Below, piece by piece: positions 7,180 through 14,069 of a DNA stretch of 64,000 nucleotides. This DNA comes from JAGWBF01 sp965116325 (GTDB lineage Bacteria; Chloroflexota; Dehalococcoidia; Lucifugimonadales; JAGWBF01): positions 1,240,001 through 1,304,000 of the forward strand of contig OZ220675.1 of NCBI GenBank assembly GCA_965116325.1. Direction: 5' to 3'. The notes beneath the pieces were generated by a model, which was given only the letters and a program-made list of their open reading frames with translations, was not told the DNA's origin and searched no databases. How positions within the stretch are numbered: the stretch's first letter is position 1; each line of letters begins with the position of its first letter. A program made the position numbers and the translations under genes.

Positions 7180-8454
7180 TCAGGCTACCGCTCCCTGGAG
7201 TGACCATGGGCTTGTGTGTGTGATACGGACATCCAGCATACGGCCCAGCAAGTCATCCTCATCCTCGATGAAAACCAGCTTGTCCGAGCGGGTACGCCCC
7301 TGCCACTTGCCCTTGTGGTGGCCATCCACCAACACCTCTACATGATGTCCCAGGAAGGCTGCGTTGGCCTTGGTGAGGATGTCTTCCTGGAGGAGGTCCA
7401 GGTTCTTTAGACGGTATTCCTTGTCTTCGGCAGACACATCGTCGGGCATGGACCGGTGGGCGATGGTGCCCGGCCTGGGTGAATATGCGGCGGCGTGCAC
7501 CTTGCTGAATTCCAGGCCCTTTACCATTTGCACCGTCGAGTCGTACTGCTCCCTGGTTTCGCCGGGAAAGCCCACGATGATGTCGGTACTGATGGATGCG
7601 TCGGGCATGGCGTCTCTAATGTCAGCGACAAGCTGACGGTACTCGGCCGCGGTGTAGCGACGGCGCATCCTCTCCAGCACCTGGTCGTCTCCGGCCTGCA
7701 CGGGCAGGTTGATGTGCTCGCAGACCTTGTCGAGGCTGGCGACGGCATCGATTATGTCCCGGGTCATAAAGCTGGGATGGGATGTGAGGAAGCGAATCCT
7801 GAGCAGGTCGTCGATGGAGTTGAGGGCCCTCAGCAGGTCGGCCAGGGTTGGCTTGTCCGACAGGTCGTACCCATAGGCATCGACCGTCTGGCCAAGGAGG
7901 GTGACCTCTTTCACGCCACGCTGAACTAGAGCCCGCACCTCTTCCACCACCTCGGTCACAGGCCTGCTGACCTGACGCCCCCGGCGGTAGGGGATGATGC
8001 AGAAGGTGCACATCAGGTCGCAGCCGTGAATTATGGGCACGTAGCTGCGGACCGACGGCTGGGGAGGCAGCAGCGGACCCACGCAGCCTTCCCAGTCCAA
8101 GCCCAGGCGGTCTCCCACCATCTCCAGGAGGGGTCCGAATTTCTGGGGCTGCATAAAGGTGTCCACATAGGGGAAGCGGGCTTCCAGTTCGGCGGTCTTT
8201 GGGCCCACCATGCATCCCATCAGGGCCAGGATGCTCCCCGGCCTGCGCTGCTTGAGGGACTTCATGGAGCCCAGGTTTCCCACGACCTTGTCCTCCGCCC
8301 CCTGGCGCACCACGCAGGAGTTGAGGACGATCACATCGGCGTCCCTGGGGCTGGAAGAGGCTTCCAAGCCCATCTGCTCCAGGGCTCCTGCAAGGCGCTC
8401 AGAGTCGGCTGTGTTCATCTGGCACCCAATTGTCCAAATATGATAGTTCTTCAT
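7180..8454 (-). CDS. miaB: tRNA-2-methylthio-N6-dimethylallyladenosine synthase (MiaB)
   Basis: 424 aa, a radical-SAM methylthiotransferase. The N-terminal UPF0004 domain carries three auxiliary-cluster cysteines, in TIGCQMN (Cys11), LNSCVV (about 47) and MGCMVG (about 81). The radical SAM CxxxCxxC motif is CDLMCTFC (about 145-152). FVGFPGET-like and TRAM segments follow (about 365-424). It methylthiolates i6A37 in tRNAs reading UNN codons. The adjacent tRNA-Ser(GCU) reads AGY codons and is not an expected substrate. The gene starts about 27 nt downstream of that tRNA and lacks a promoter of its own, so the two are probably co-transcribed. MtaB or RimO is less likely given the MiaB-like C-terminus. 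Confidence 0.9.
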   Translation of the reverse strand: MKNYHIWTIGCQMNTADSERLAGALEQMGLEASSSPRDADVIVLNSCVVRQGAEDKVVGNLGSMKSLKQRRPGSILALMGCMVGPKTAELEARFPYVDTFMQPQKFGPLLEMVGDRLGLDWEGCVGPLLPPQPSVRSYVPIIHGCDLMCTFCIIPYRRGRQVSRPVTEVVEEVRALVQRGVKEVTLLGQTVDAYGYDLSDKPTLADLLRALNSIDDLLRIRFLTSHPSFMTRDIIDAVASLDKVCEHINLPVQAGDDQVLERMRRRYTAAEYRQLVADIRDAMPDASISTDIIVGFPGETREQYDSTVQMVKGLEFSKVHAAAYSPRPGTIAHRSMPDDVSAEDKEYRLKNLDLLQEDILTKANAAFLGHHVEVLVDGHHKGKWQGRTRSDKLVFIEDEDDLLGRMLDVRITHTSPWSLQGAVA

Positions 8455-8481
8455 GTGTTACTCAGAAGAAAAGCCGGAAAC

Positions 8482-8573
8482 TGGCGGAGGGAATGGGATT
8501 CGAACCCATGAGCCCGATTTCTCGGGCTAAGCGCTTAGCAGGCGCCCGCACTAGGCCACTATGCGATCCCTCC
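8482..8573 (-). tRNA. tRNA-Ser (anticodon GCU)
   Basis: Read on the minus strand, the acceptor arm GGAGGGA pairs with TCCCTCC and is followed by an encoded discriminator G and CCA (8482-8484). The anticodon loop CTGCTAA gives GCU, decoding AGC/AGU. A long variable arm (AGCCCGA...TCGGGCT) with a GAAA loop is diagnostic of a class II serine tRNA. The T arm contains TTCGAAT between ATGGG and CCCAT. Length is 92 nt including CCA. Confidence 0.96.
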
Positions 8574-8583
8574 CGTGTTGGCC

Positions 8584-8613
8584 AATATAGCAGAGGGGCG
8601 TTTGGCTAATCAA
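8584..8613 (-). promoter_or_regulatory. Promoter for tRNA-Ser and probably miaB-nadA-nadC
   Basis: On the minus strand TTGATT (8608-8613) and TATATT (8584-8589) are separated by 18 bp. The -10 box is preceded by TGC, giving an extended -10. Predicted initiation at about 8576 is just upstream of the tRNA 5' end at 8573. No other clear promoter occurs before miaB. Confidence 0.65.
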
Positions 8614-8765
8614 CCGAAGTGTGTGAAATAAATCACAGCATGCTGCTGCGGTCCGAATGCGAGCCGCGACCCCTGACTTACGCAAGTCACTCCGCGCAAG
8701 TAGACCTGTGCACAACTCGCCAGACGGGACTCGACGGAGTAGTGAGATGAACAATAATCAAGGGG

Positions 8766-8832
8766 ACAACTACGGCTGTCCGTTCCCCTTCGATTTCCCT
8801 CAGGGCGAACGGACGGCCCGGGCCCAAGTTGT
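8766..8832. repeat. Dispersed palindromic repeat, copy 2
   Basis: The core stem GTCCGTTC (8779-8786) pairs with GAACGGAC (8807-8814), and ACAACT (8766-8771) pairs with AGTTGT (8827-8832) further out. Bases 8779-8805 are identical to 1566-1592 of copy 1. The surrounding 295-bp gap (8574-8868) between the tRNA and the MFS gene otherwise holds only the tRNA promoter; short ORFs in it look spurious. Confidence 0.75.
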
Positions 8833-8868
8833 TCTAAGTTCTTCGGGGGGGCAACCCATAGGGAACGC

Positions 8869-10122
8869 CTAGCTTTCCTGGGTCGCTTCCACGGGCTGGT
8901 AGAGCACCCGGAACCCTATTGAAACTGCCACCGTGACGAGGCACGCCCACAGGCCTGCCAGCATCACCGCTGTCCCAATCCCCAGCGCATTCGCGGCTAC
9001 CCCTGCCAGCAGGCCGGCTATGGGCATCAGGCCGACGAACATGGTAAAGACGGACGTGACTCTGCCCCGGACCTTGTCGTCCACGTAGAGCTGCACCATG
9101 GTGAGGGACATGATGTTGGACAGCTCATCCACACCCCTAAGCAGGGCAAACAGGAAAAGGCTCAGGGCCAGCCAGGGCACCTGGGAAAAGGCCACCAGCA
9201 AAAGCCCAGCCAGACCCGCTCCCAGGAACATGATTTTGCCCTTGCCCGGGGTGTTTGCCAGGTGCACCGAGAGCAAGGTGGCCAGGAAGCCCCCAATTGC
9301 GGCGGCTGTATGCAGGAACCCGTACCCCTCAGCCCCGGCGCCCAGCACCTCCTCGGAAAACACGGGGAGCAGGGTAAAGACGGCGACGCCTCCAAAGAGG
9401 GCCATCAGCAGCTCTAGGACCGTAAGCCCCAGGATGCGCCTCTCGGAGCGGATATAGGAGATACCTTCCACCAGGTTGGCCAGGGGAGTAGACTTCCTGA
9501 CCGCCTCGGTGTCGTGGGGGACGGGCTTCAAGGCAAAGAAGGGGAACATGCAGCCCCCATACACCACCGCCTGGGCGTACAGGGTCGCCTCGACACCGAA
9601 CAGCCCGATCATGATCCCGATGAAGGCCGGCGAAACGATGCGGAACCCCTCGAATCCCGTCCTGTACAGGGCCAGGGCTGTGGGGAGCAGTTCCCTAGGG
9701 CATGACCGGGCCAGGTAGGTCCTCCTGACAGGGCTCCCCACCGCGTACCCGACCCCGGAGAGGAACATGAAGGTGTAGATCTGCCAGTCCTGCACTTCAC
9801 TGTAGCGCACAAAGAGGGCAAAGGCTGAGGTCAGGGAGGCCATGTACACGGAGGTGGCGATAAGGAGCACCCTTCCCTCGATGCGGTCAGCCAGCACCCC
9901 GAAGAAGGGACTGAACAGCAGGGGCATGTACCTGATGCCTATAGCGAGGGCAACCACGGTGGCGGAGCCGGTGACCTCGTATGCCAGCCAGCCCACTGAG
10001 ACGAAGACGAAGGAGTTGCCCCAGGACACCAGTATGGTGCCGGCGATGATCAGGGAGACGTTGCGGATGCGCAGGGCAGCCAGGGAACTGGAAAGTCTCT
10101 CCCCTAAAGCAGGCATTTTCAT
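8869..10122 (-). CDS. MFS transporter (EntS/MFS_3-like exporter)
   Basis: 417 aa with about 12 hydrophobic helices. The start is set at the ATG at 10122; a TTG four codons upstream is also possible. The N-terminal half carries an MFS loop motif of the form GVLADRIEGR (about residue 75), and the central cytoplasmic linker is near residue 215. The overall pattern fits the MFS_3/EntS exporter group, which moves siderophores, drugs or other small hydrophobic molecules by proton exchange. The substrate is not predictable. It is divergent from the Lrp-type regulator across a 163-bp gap, so that protein could regulate it. Confidence 0.8.
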   Translation of the reverse strand: MKMPALGERLSSSLAALRIRNVSLIIAGTILVSWGNSFVFVSVGWLAYEVTGSATVVALAIGIRYMPLLFSPFFGVLADRIEGRVLLIATSVYMASLTSAFALFVRYSEVQDWQIYTFMFLSGVGYAVGSPVRRTYLARSCPRELLPTALALYRTGFEGFRIVSPAFIGIMIGLFGVEATLYAQAVVYGGCMFPFFALKPVPHDTEAVRKSTPLANLVEGISYIRSERRILGLTVLELLMALFGGVAVFTLLPVFSEEVLGAGAEGYGFLHTAAAIGGFLATLLSVHLANTPGKGKIMFLGAGLAGLLLVAFSQVPWLALSLFLFALLRGVDELSNIMSLTMVQLYVDDKVRGRVTSVFTMFVGLMPIAGLLAGVAANALGIGTAVMLAGLWACLVTVAVSIGFRVLYQPVEATQES

Positions 10123-10183
10123 GGCTCGTTCCAATGTAGTACCACTGTCGCCGGGCGGTCAATGGCAGGCCCGTCAGCCTTCG

Positions 10184-10212
10184 TTGACAGGCAAAGTACC
10201 CTAACCTAATAT
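10184..10212 (+). promoter_or_regulatory. Promoter for the Lrp/AsnC-type regulator
   Basis: TTGACA at 10184-10189 and TAATAT at 10207-10212 are separated by 17 bp. Initiation would be near 10219, leaving a leader of about 67 nt that contains the hairpin at 10248-10271. Confidence 0.55.
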
Positions 10213-10247
10213 GAACACCTAGACAGACCCCATTGGTATCACCCTCA

Positions 10248-10271
10248 CCCCTTTTCCCTGATGGGAAAGGG
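10248..10271. repeat. Hairpin in the leader of the Lrp-type gene
   Basis: CCCCTTTTCCC (10248-10258) pairs with GGGAAAGGG (10263-10271) with a one-base bulge around the loop TGAT. No T tract follows. Composition and loop resemble the hairpins at 401-434 and 455-472, so it may be a dispersed repeat rather than a dedicated regulator. It ends 15 nt before the start codon. Confidence 0.4.
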
Positions 10272-10285
10272 CTATTCAGAGAAGG

Positions 10286-10726
10286 ATGGACGAGCTAGAC
10301 GCCAGGATCATAAAGGTGCTCCAGACCGACGGGCGGGCTTCCAACTCCCACATCTCCCGGGAGGTTGGCGTCAGCGAGGGGACTGTCCGCCGCAGGCTCC
10401 ACCACCTGGTCAAGGACGATATGATCAAGGTGGTCGCCATCCCCAACCTGGACCAGGTGGGGAACGGAACCACCGCTCTCATCGGCATCCGTACTCATCC
10501 TGCAAGCGTGGAAGCCATTGCCGATACCCTGAGCGATCTGGAGGAGGTCCACTACGTCTCCATCACCACCGGGGCATGGGACATCTTCATCTGGATGAGG
10601 GCCCAGTCAACGGAGGAACTGGGGGCGTTCCTGCGCAACCAGGTTGCAGTCATTCCGGGGGTCATGCAGACCGAGACCTTCATAAATCTCTCCATAAAGA
10701 AGCGCACATACGGGATGGCGATGTAG
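10286..10726 (+). CDS. Lrp/AsnC family transcriptional regulator
   Basis: 146 aa, the usual length. The N-terminal winged helix-turn-helix starts LDARIIKVLQTDGRASN (Lrp signature) with recognition helix SEGTVRRRLHHL at about residues 30-42. The C-terminal RAM ligand-sensing domain spans about residues 65-146 (VHYVSITTGAWDIFIWM). These proteins form octamers or dimers and respond to amino acids. AAGGAT lies just ahead of the ATG. Neighbours are the divergent MFS exporter and the downstream aconitase (93 bp); which gene it controls cannot be decided from sequence. Confidence 0.9.
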   Translation: MDELDARIIKVLQTDGRASNSHISREVGVSEGTVRRRLHHLVKDDMIKVVAIPNLDQVGNGTTALIGIRTHPASVEAIADTLSDLEEVHYVSITTGAWDIFIWMRAQSTEELGAFLRNQVAVIPGVMQTETFINLSIKKRTYGMAM

Positions 10727-10819
10727 CGGGGCAATAGCGCCCGCGGAGCCGAGGCTCAACCCCGGCGGGTCCCATTCCACACCAACCTTACATTCCCCCA
10801 GTTAAAGAGGAGTCGCAAC

Positions 10820-13099
10820 ATGGCCAACAGCATCGAGTCCAGCCCCGAGTTCGTAGCCAACACCTACCGGACCATGGAAGCCAACCTGGAGGTGGTCCGC
10901 AGGCGATTGGGCAGGCCCATGACCTTGACGGAAAAGGTGCTCCTGTCCCATCTGGACGAGCCCGAGACCCAGGAGCTGGAGCCCGGGGAGAGCTACCTGC
11001 TGCTGAACCCTGACCGGGTGATACTGCAGGATGTGCTGGGCCAGACAGCTATGCTCCAGTTCATGCAGACCGAGCGCCAGCGCACCGCCGTTCCTTCCAC
11101 CATCCACTGCGACCACCTGATCCAGGCCCGCCAGGAAGGGGTTTCGGACCTGCGGGAGTCCCTGGCGGAAAACAACGAGGTGTACGACTTCCTGCGCTCG
11201 GCGGCTGCCCGGTACGGCCTGGGATTCTGGGGACCGGGAGCGGGCATCATCCACCAGGTCAATCTGGAAAACTACGCCTTCCCAGGCGCGGTGATCATCG
11301 GCACCGACTCCCACACACCCAACGCCGGGGGCCTGGGCGCCTGCGCGGTGGGCGTCGGCGGGGCCGACGCGGTGGAGGTGATGGCCGGGCTGCCCTGGGA
11401 GCTGCTGTTCCCCAGGCGCATCGGTGTGCACCTGACGGGCCGTCTCGGAGGCTGGACCGCGCCCAAGGACGTCATCCTGTATCTGGCAGGAGTCCTGACC
11501 GTTTCCGGCGGCACGAACTCCATAATCGAGTATTTCGGCCCCGGCATAGACTCCATTAGCTGCACCGGCCGGGCCACCATTACCAACATGGGGGCCGAGC
11601 TGGGCGCCACCACCTCCATCTTCCCCTATGACGGGCGCATGGCCACCTACCTGAGGGCTACCGCAAGGGGAGACCTGGTACCCCTGGCCGAGGGAGCGGT
11701 GAACATGCTGCGTCCCGACGATGAGGTGCTGGCCGACCCGGCCCGCTACTTCGACCGCATTGTGGAGATTGACCTTTCCGCCCTGGAACCCCACGTGGTA
11801 GGGCCCCACTCCCCAGACCGGGCACGGCCCATATCCCAGCTAGCTCGGGAGGTGCAGGACCCCGCCAACAGCTTCGTGGATGAAGTATCGGCGGCCCTTA
11901 TCGGAAGCTGCACCAACTCGTCCTACGAAGATATGGGGAGGGCCGCCGACGTGGCCGAGCAGGCCCGGGCCCACGGGCTGCAGGCCGACGCTTCCCTCAT
12001 GGTAACTCCCGGTTCCGAGCAGATACGGGCTACCATCGAACGGGACGGACAGATGGAGTCCCTGCGGGCTATAGGCGGAACGGTGCTGGCCAACGCCTGC
12101 GGCCCATGCATTGGCCAGTGGCGCCGTTCCCAGGAAGCGGGAGGCGCGCCCAACTCCATCGTCACATCCTACAACCGCAACTTCCCCCGGCGGAACGACG
12201 GCCAGCCGGGCACCATGAACTTCATCGCAAGCCCCGAGGTCACCGTGGCCTTCGCCCTGGCGGGGAAGCTTTCTTTCAATCCCCTGACCGATGCCCTGAC
12301 GGGAGCCAGCGGCGAGGCATTCATCCTAGAACCCCCAGGCGACGCCCCTGAAGTGCCAGCGGACGGCTTCAGCCGGGGCGATACCACCTTCGTACCACCG
12401 CCCGACGACGGCTCCCACGTAGAGGTGGCGGTGGACCCCCAGAGCCAGCGTCTTCAGAGGATGGAACCATGGCCCGCCTGGGACGGCCAGGACTACATGG
12501 ATATGCCGGTGCTGGCCAAGGTCAAGGGCAAGTGCACCACCGACCACATTTCACCCGCCGGACCCTGGCTGAGCCTGCGGGGCCACCTGGACAAGTTCAG
12601 TGACAACATGTTCATGGGAGCCATCAACGCCTATACCGGAAACGCCGGCAAGGGTTCGAACCTGCTGACCGGAGAGTCGGACCAGTCCTTCTCCGACGTT
12701 GCCCGCAGCTACAAGAGAGAGGGCCTTCCCTGGGTGGTGATCGGGGACGACAACTATGGCGAGGGGAGCAGCAGGGAGCACGCCGCCCTGTCTCCAAGGC
12801 TCCTTGGAGGCGTGGCGGTCATAGCCCGGAGCTTCGCCCGCATTCATGAGACCAACCTGAAGAAGCAGGGCCTTCTGGCGCTGACCTTCCAGGACCCAGC
12901 CGACTACGACAGGGTACGGGAGAACGACCGCGTGAGCTTGGTGGGCTTGGACTCCCTGGCCCCCGGCAAACCGGTCACGTGCCGCATACGCCACGACGAC
13001 GGGTCGGAGGAGGAGATAGGGCTGGGCCACTCCTTCAGCGAACCCCAGCTTGAGTGGTTCAAGCTGGGCGCTGCGCTGAACCTGATGCGGGGCAAGTAG
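10820..13099 (+). CDS. acn: Aconitate hydratase (mitochondrial-type)
   Basis: 759 aa. The enzyme isomerises citrate and isocitrate in the TCA cycle using a [4Fe-4S] cluster. Cluster cysteines are at SCTNS (about residue 361) and in CGPCIG (about 425 and 428). The substrate-binding GTDSHTPN lies near 160, and the swivel-domain GDDNYGEGSSREHAA motif near 645. Length and the N-terminal layout match the mitochondrial-type aconitase found in many bacteria, shorter than AcnA. Homoaconitase is a less likely alternative. GAGGAG lies upstream of the ATG. The stop is 3 bp from the convergent hemQ gene, with no terminator hairpin seen. Confidence 0.93.
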   Translation: MANSIESSPEFVANTYRTMEANLEVVRRRLGRPMTLTEKVLLSHLDEPETQELEPGESYLLLNPDRVILQDVLGQTAMLQFMQTERQRTAVPSTIHCDHLIQARQEGVSDLRESLAENNEVYDFLRSAAARYGLGFWGPGAGIIHQVNLENYAFPGAVIIGTDSHTPNAGGLGACAVGVGGADAVEVMAGLPWELLFPRRIGVHLTGRLGGWTAPKDVILYLAGVLTVSGGTNSIIEYFGPGIDSISCTGRATITNMGAELGATTSIFPYDGRMATYLRATARGDLVPLAEGAVNMLRPDDEVLADPARYFDRIVEIDLSALEPHVVGPHSPDRARPISQLAREVQDPANSFVDEVSAALIGSCTNSSYEDMGRAADVAEQARAHGLQADASLMVTPGSEQIRATIERDGQMESLRAIGGTVLANACGPCIGQWRRSQEAGGAPNSIVTSYNRNFPRRNDGQPGTMNFIASPEVTVAFALAGKLSFNPLTDALTGASGEAFILEPPGDAPEVPADGFSRGDTTFVPPPDDGSHVEVAVDPQSQRLQRMEPWPAWDGQDYMDMPVLAKVKGKCTTDHISPAGPWLSLRGHLDKFSDNMFMGAINAYTGNAGKGSNLLTGESDQSFSDVARSYKREGLPWVVIGDDNYGEGSSREHAALSPRLLGGVAVIARSFARIHETNLKKQGLLALTFQDPADYDRVRENDRVSLVGLDSLAPGKPVTCRIRHDDGSEEEIGLGHSFSEPQLEWFKLGAALNLMRGK

Positions 13100-13102
13100 G
13101 GA

Positions 13103-13798
13103 CTAGCCGAGCCCGTCCAGGCACTCACCAAGGGGCTTGTGGATGCAGGTGAAGATGGGGGTGTCCCGCAGGGTGTAGGGCCGGGCCTGGGACTCCCTGA
13201 GGGCCATAACCAGGTCGAGGAAGTCGCCGGGACTCTCCGTCTCGAACCCCAGCATGAACTCCTGGTCGTCCAGCCCGAAAGAGTAGCTCGTGCTGATCTT
13301 CACTGACGGGTACTTGTGGCCGATACGGAAGTGTTCGGACATGATGGACTGGCGCTCCTCCTGGGGAAGTTGGTACCAGTCGTGGGTCTTCACAAAGGGA
13401 TAGACGAACAGGTATGGGCGTCCCACAGTCCGCACCAAATCCCCGGTGCCGTCCTGGCCTGGATGAGTGTGCTCATCGACGTAAGGTGAGCGCCGGGTCA
13501 TAGCCAGGTAGGAATACGGAGTCTCCAGGTACTTCCCCAGCTCGGTGCGGTTAGTCTGGGCGGCTAGCTGGTCCAGGAGCTCGACCGTCGGGCTGATCGC
13601 CCACAGCATGTAGTCCACGTCGCCCCTGGTCCCCAGGAGGGAGTAGCTGGATATGCTCATCCTCTGGGAAAGCTCGTCCAGGACAGCCACGTACTCCGCT
13701 TTGCTTCGCTCCTTGTCCCCTTGGTCCAGTCTCTTCCACTCGGGGGCCACCTTGTAGAAGCAATACCTTACGAAGTACCTGTCGCCTTCGGGACTCAT
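13103..13798 (-). CDS. hemQ: Coproheme decarboxylase / chlorite dismutase-family protein (HemQ)
   Basis: 231 aa. HemQ decarboxylates coproheme to haem b in the coproporphyrin-dependent pathway of monoderm bacteria. The family C-terminal block is clear: the proximal His in SEHFRIGHKYP (about residue 165), then SYSFGLDDQEFMLGFE near 180, and FTCIHKP close to the end. The likely catalytic Tyr sits in VYPFVKTHDWYQL near 145. The Arg and Gln pattern differs from chlorite-detoxifying dismutases, favouring HemQ. The start is the ATG at 13798, because GAGGAG lies 5 nt upstream; the GTG at 13804 overlaps that site. No other haem genes are nearby. Confidence 0.87.
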   Translation of the reverse strand: MSPEGDRYFVRYCFYKVAPEWKRLDQGDKERSKAEYVAVLDELSQRMSISSYSLLGTRGDVDYMLWAISPTVELLDQLAAQTNRTELGKYLETPYSYLAMTRRSPYVDEHTHPGQDGTGDLVRTVGRPYLFVYPFVKTHDWYQLPQEERQSIMSEHFRIGHKYPSVKISTSYSFGLDDQEFMLGFETESPGDFLDLVMALRESQARPYTLRDTPIFTCIHKPLGECLDGLG

Positions 13799-13882
13799 GG
13801 ACACTCCTCAACCTGTGCTGCAGCGTCAATTATAGCACCGCCCGGTACTGGCCCAAGTCGGGCAAAGCGGTACCATATCCGT

Positions 13883-13911
13883 TTGACAAAAGTCGAGTGT
13901 GAAGGTAGACT
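13883..13911 (+). promoter_or_regulatory. Promoter of the siroheme reductase leader
   Basis: TTGACA at 13883-13888, a 17-bp spacer, and TAGACT at 13906-13911. The -35 box is perfect. Initiation is expected around 13918-13921, at or within a few bases of the leader-peptide ATG at 13921. Confidence 0.7.
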
Positions 13912-13920
13912 ATTGCCAAC

Positions 13921-13971
13921 ATGCGATTCGAGGATGACCTGTTTCACCTGTGTACCCGGCTCCTGATGTAG
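13921..13971 (+). CDS. Putative 16-aa leader peptide with Cys codon
   Basis: The ORF reads MRFEDDLFHLCTRLLM and stops at TAG (13969-13971). It lies between a good promoter and an intrinsic terminator, 98 bp before the siroheme reductase. The ATG is only 9 nt after the -10 box, too near for a ribosome site, so translation would be leaderless. The TGT Cys codon is codon 11 (13951-13953). The ORF's 3' end runs into the hairpin at 13946-13980. In mycobacteria, leaderless Cys-containing upstream ORFs attenuate sulfur genes. This one has a single Cys codon, so the analogy is an inference, and a 16-codon ORF can occur by chance. Confidence 0.45.
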   Translation: MRFEDDLFHLCTRLLM

Positions 13972-13980
13972 GAGCCAGGT
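13946..13980 (+). promoter_or_regulatory. Anti-antiterminator-type hairpin in the reductase leader
   Basis: Inner stem: GGCTCCT (13958-13964) with AGGAGCC (13970-13976), loop GATGT. The outer extension ACCTG (13946-13950) could pair with CAGGT (13976-13980). CAGGT can instead pair with ACCTG (14001-14005), which is the left arm of the terminator. A ribosome held at the Cys codon (13951-13953) would cover the outer left arm and favour the second pairing. The fold is read by eye and energies are not computed. Confidence 0.5.
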
Positions 13981-14000
13981 TAGACCAAGCAGCCCTTTAG

Positions 14001-14047
14001 ACCTGCGCCCTATGCCCGGACTACTTGAAGAGCGCAGGTAATTTTTT
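14001..14047 (+). terminator. Intrinsic terminator inside the 5' leader (attenuator)
   Basis: ACCTGCGC (14001-14008) pairs perfectly with GCGCAGGT (14032-14039) around a 23-nt loop and is followed by AATTTTTT. It lies just upstream of the reductase Shine-Dalgarno (AGGAGG, 14058-14063). A terminator between promoter and gene implies conditional read-through. The large loop weakens it as a pure terminator. Confidence 0.6.
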
Positions 14048-14069
14048 GCCCATTTTTAGGAGGCCCCCA

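Noticed and set aside
8574..8872. Short ORFs in the gap between the tRNA and the MFS gene
   Set aside because: They cross the palindromic repeat and tRNA promoter and have no recognisable protein.
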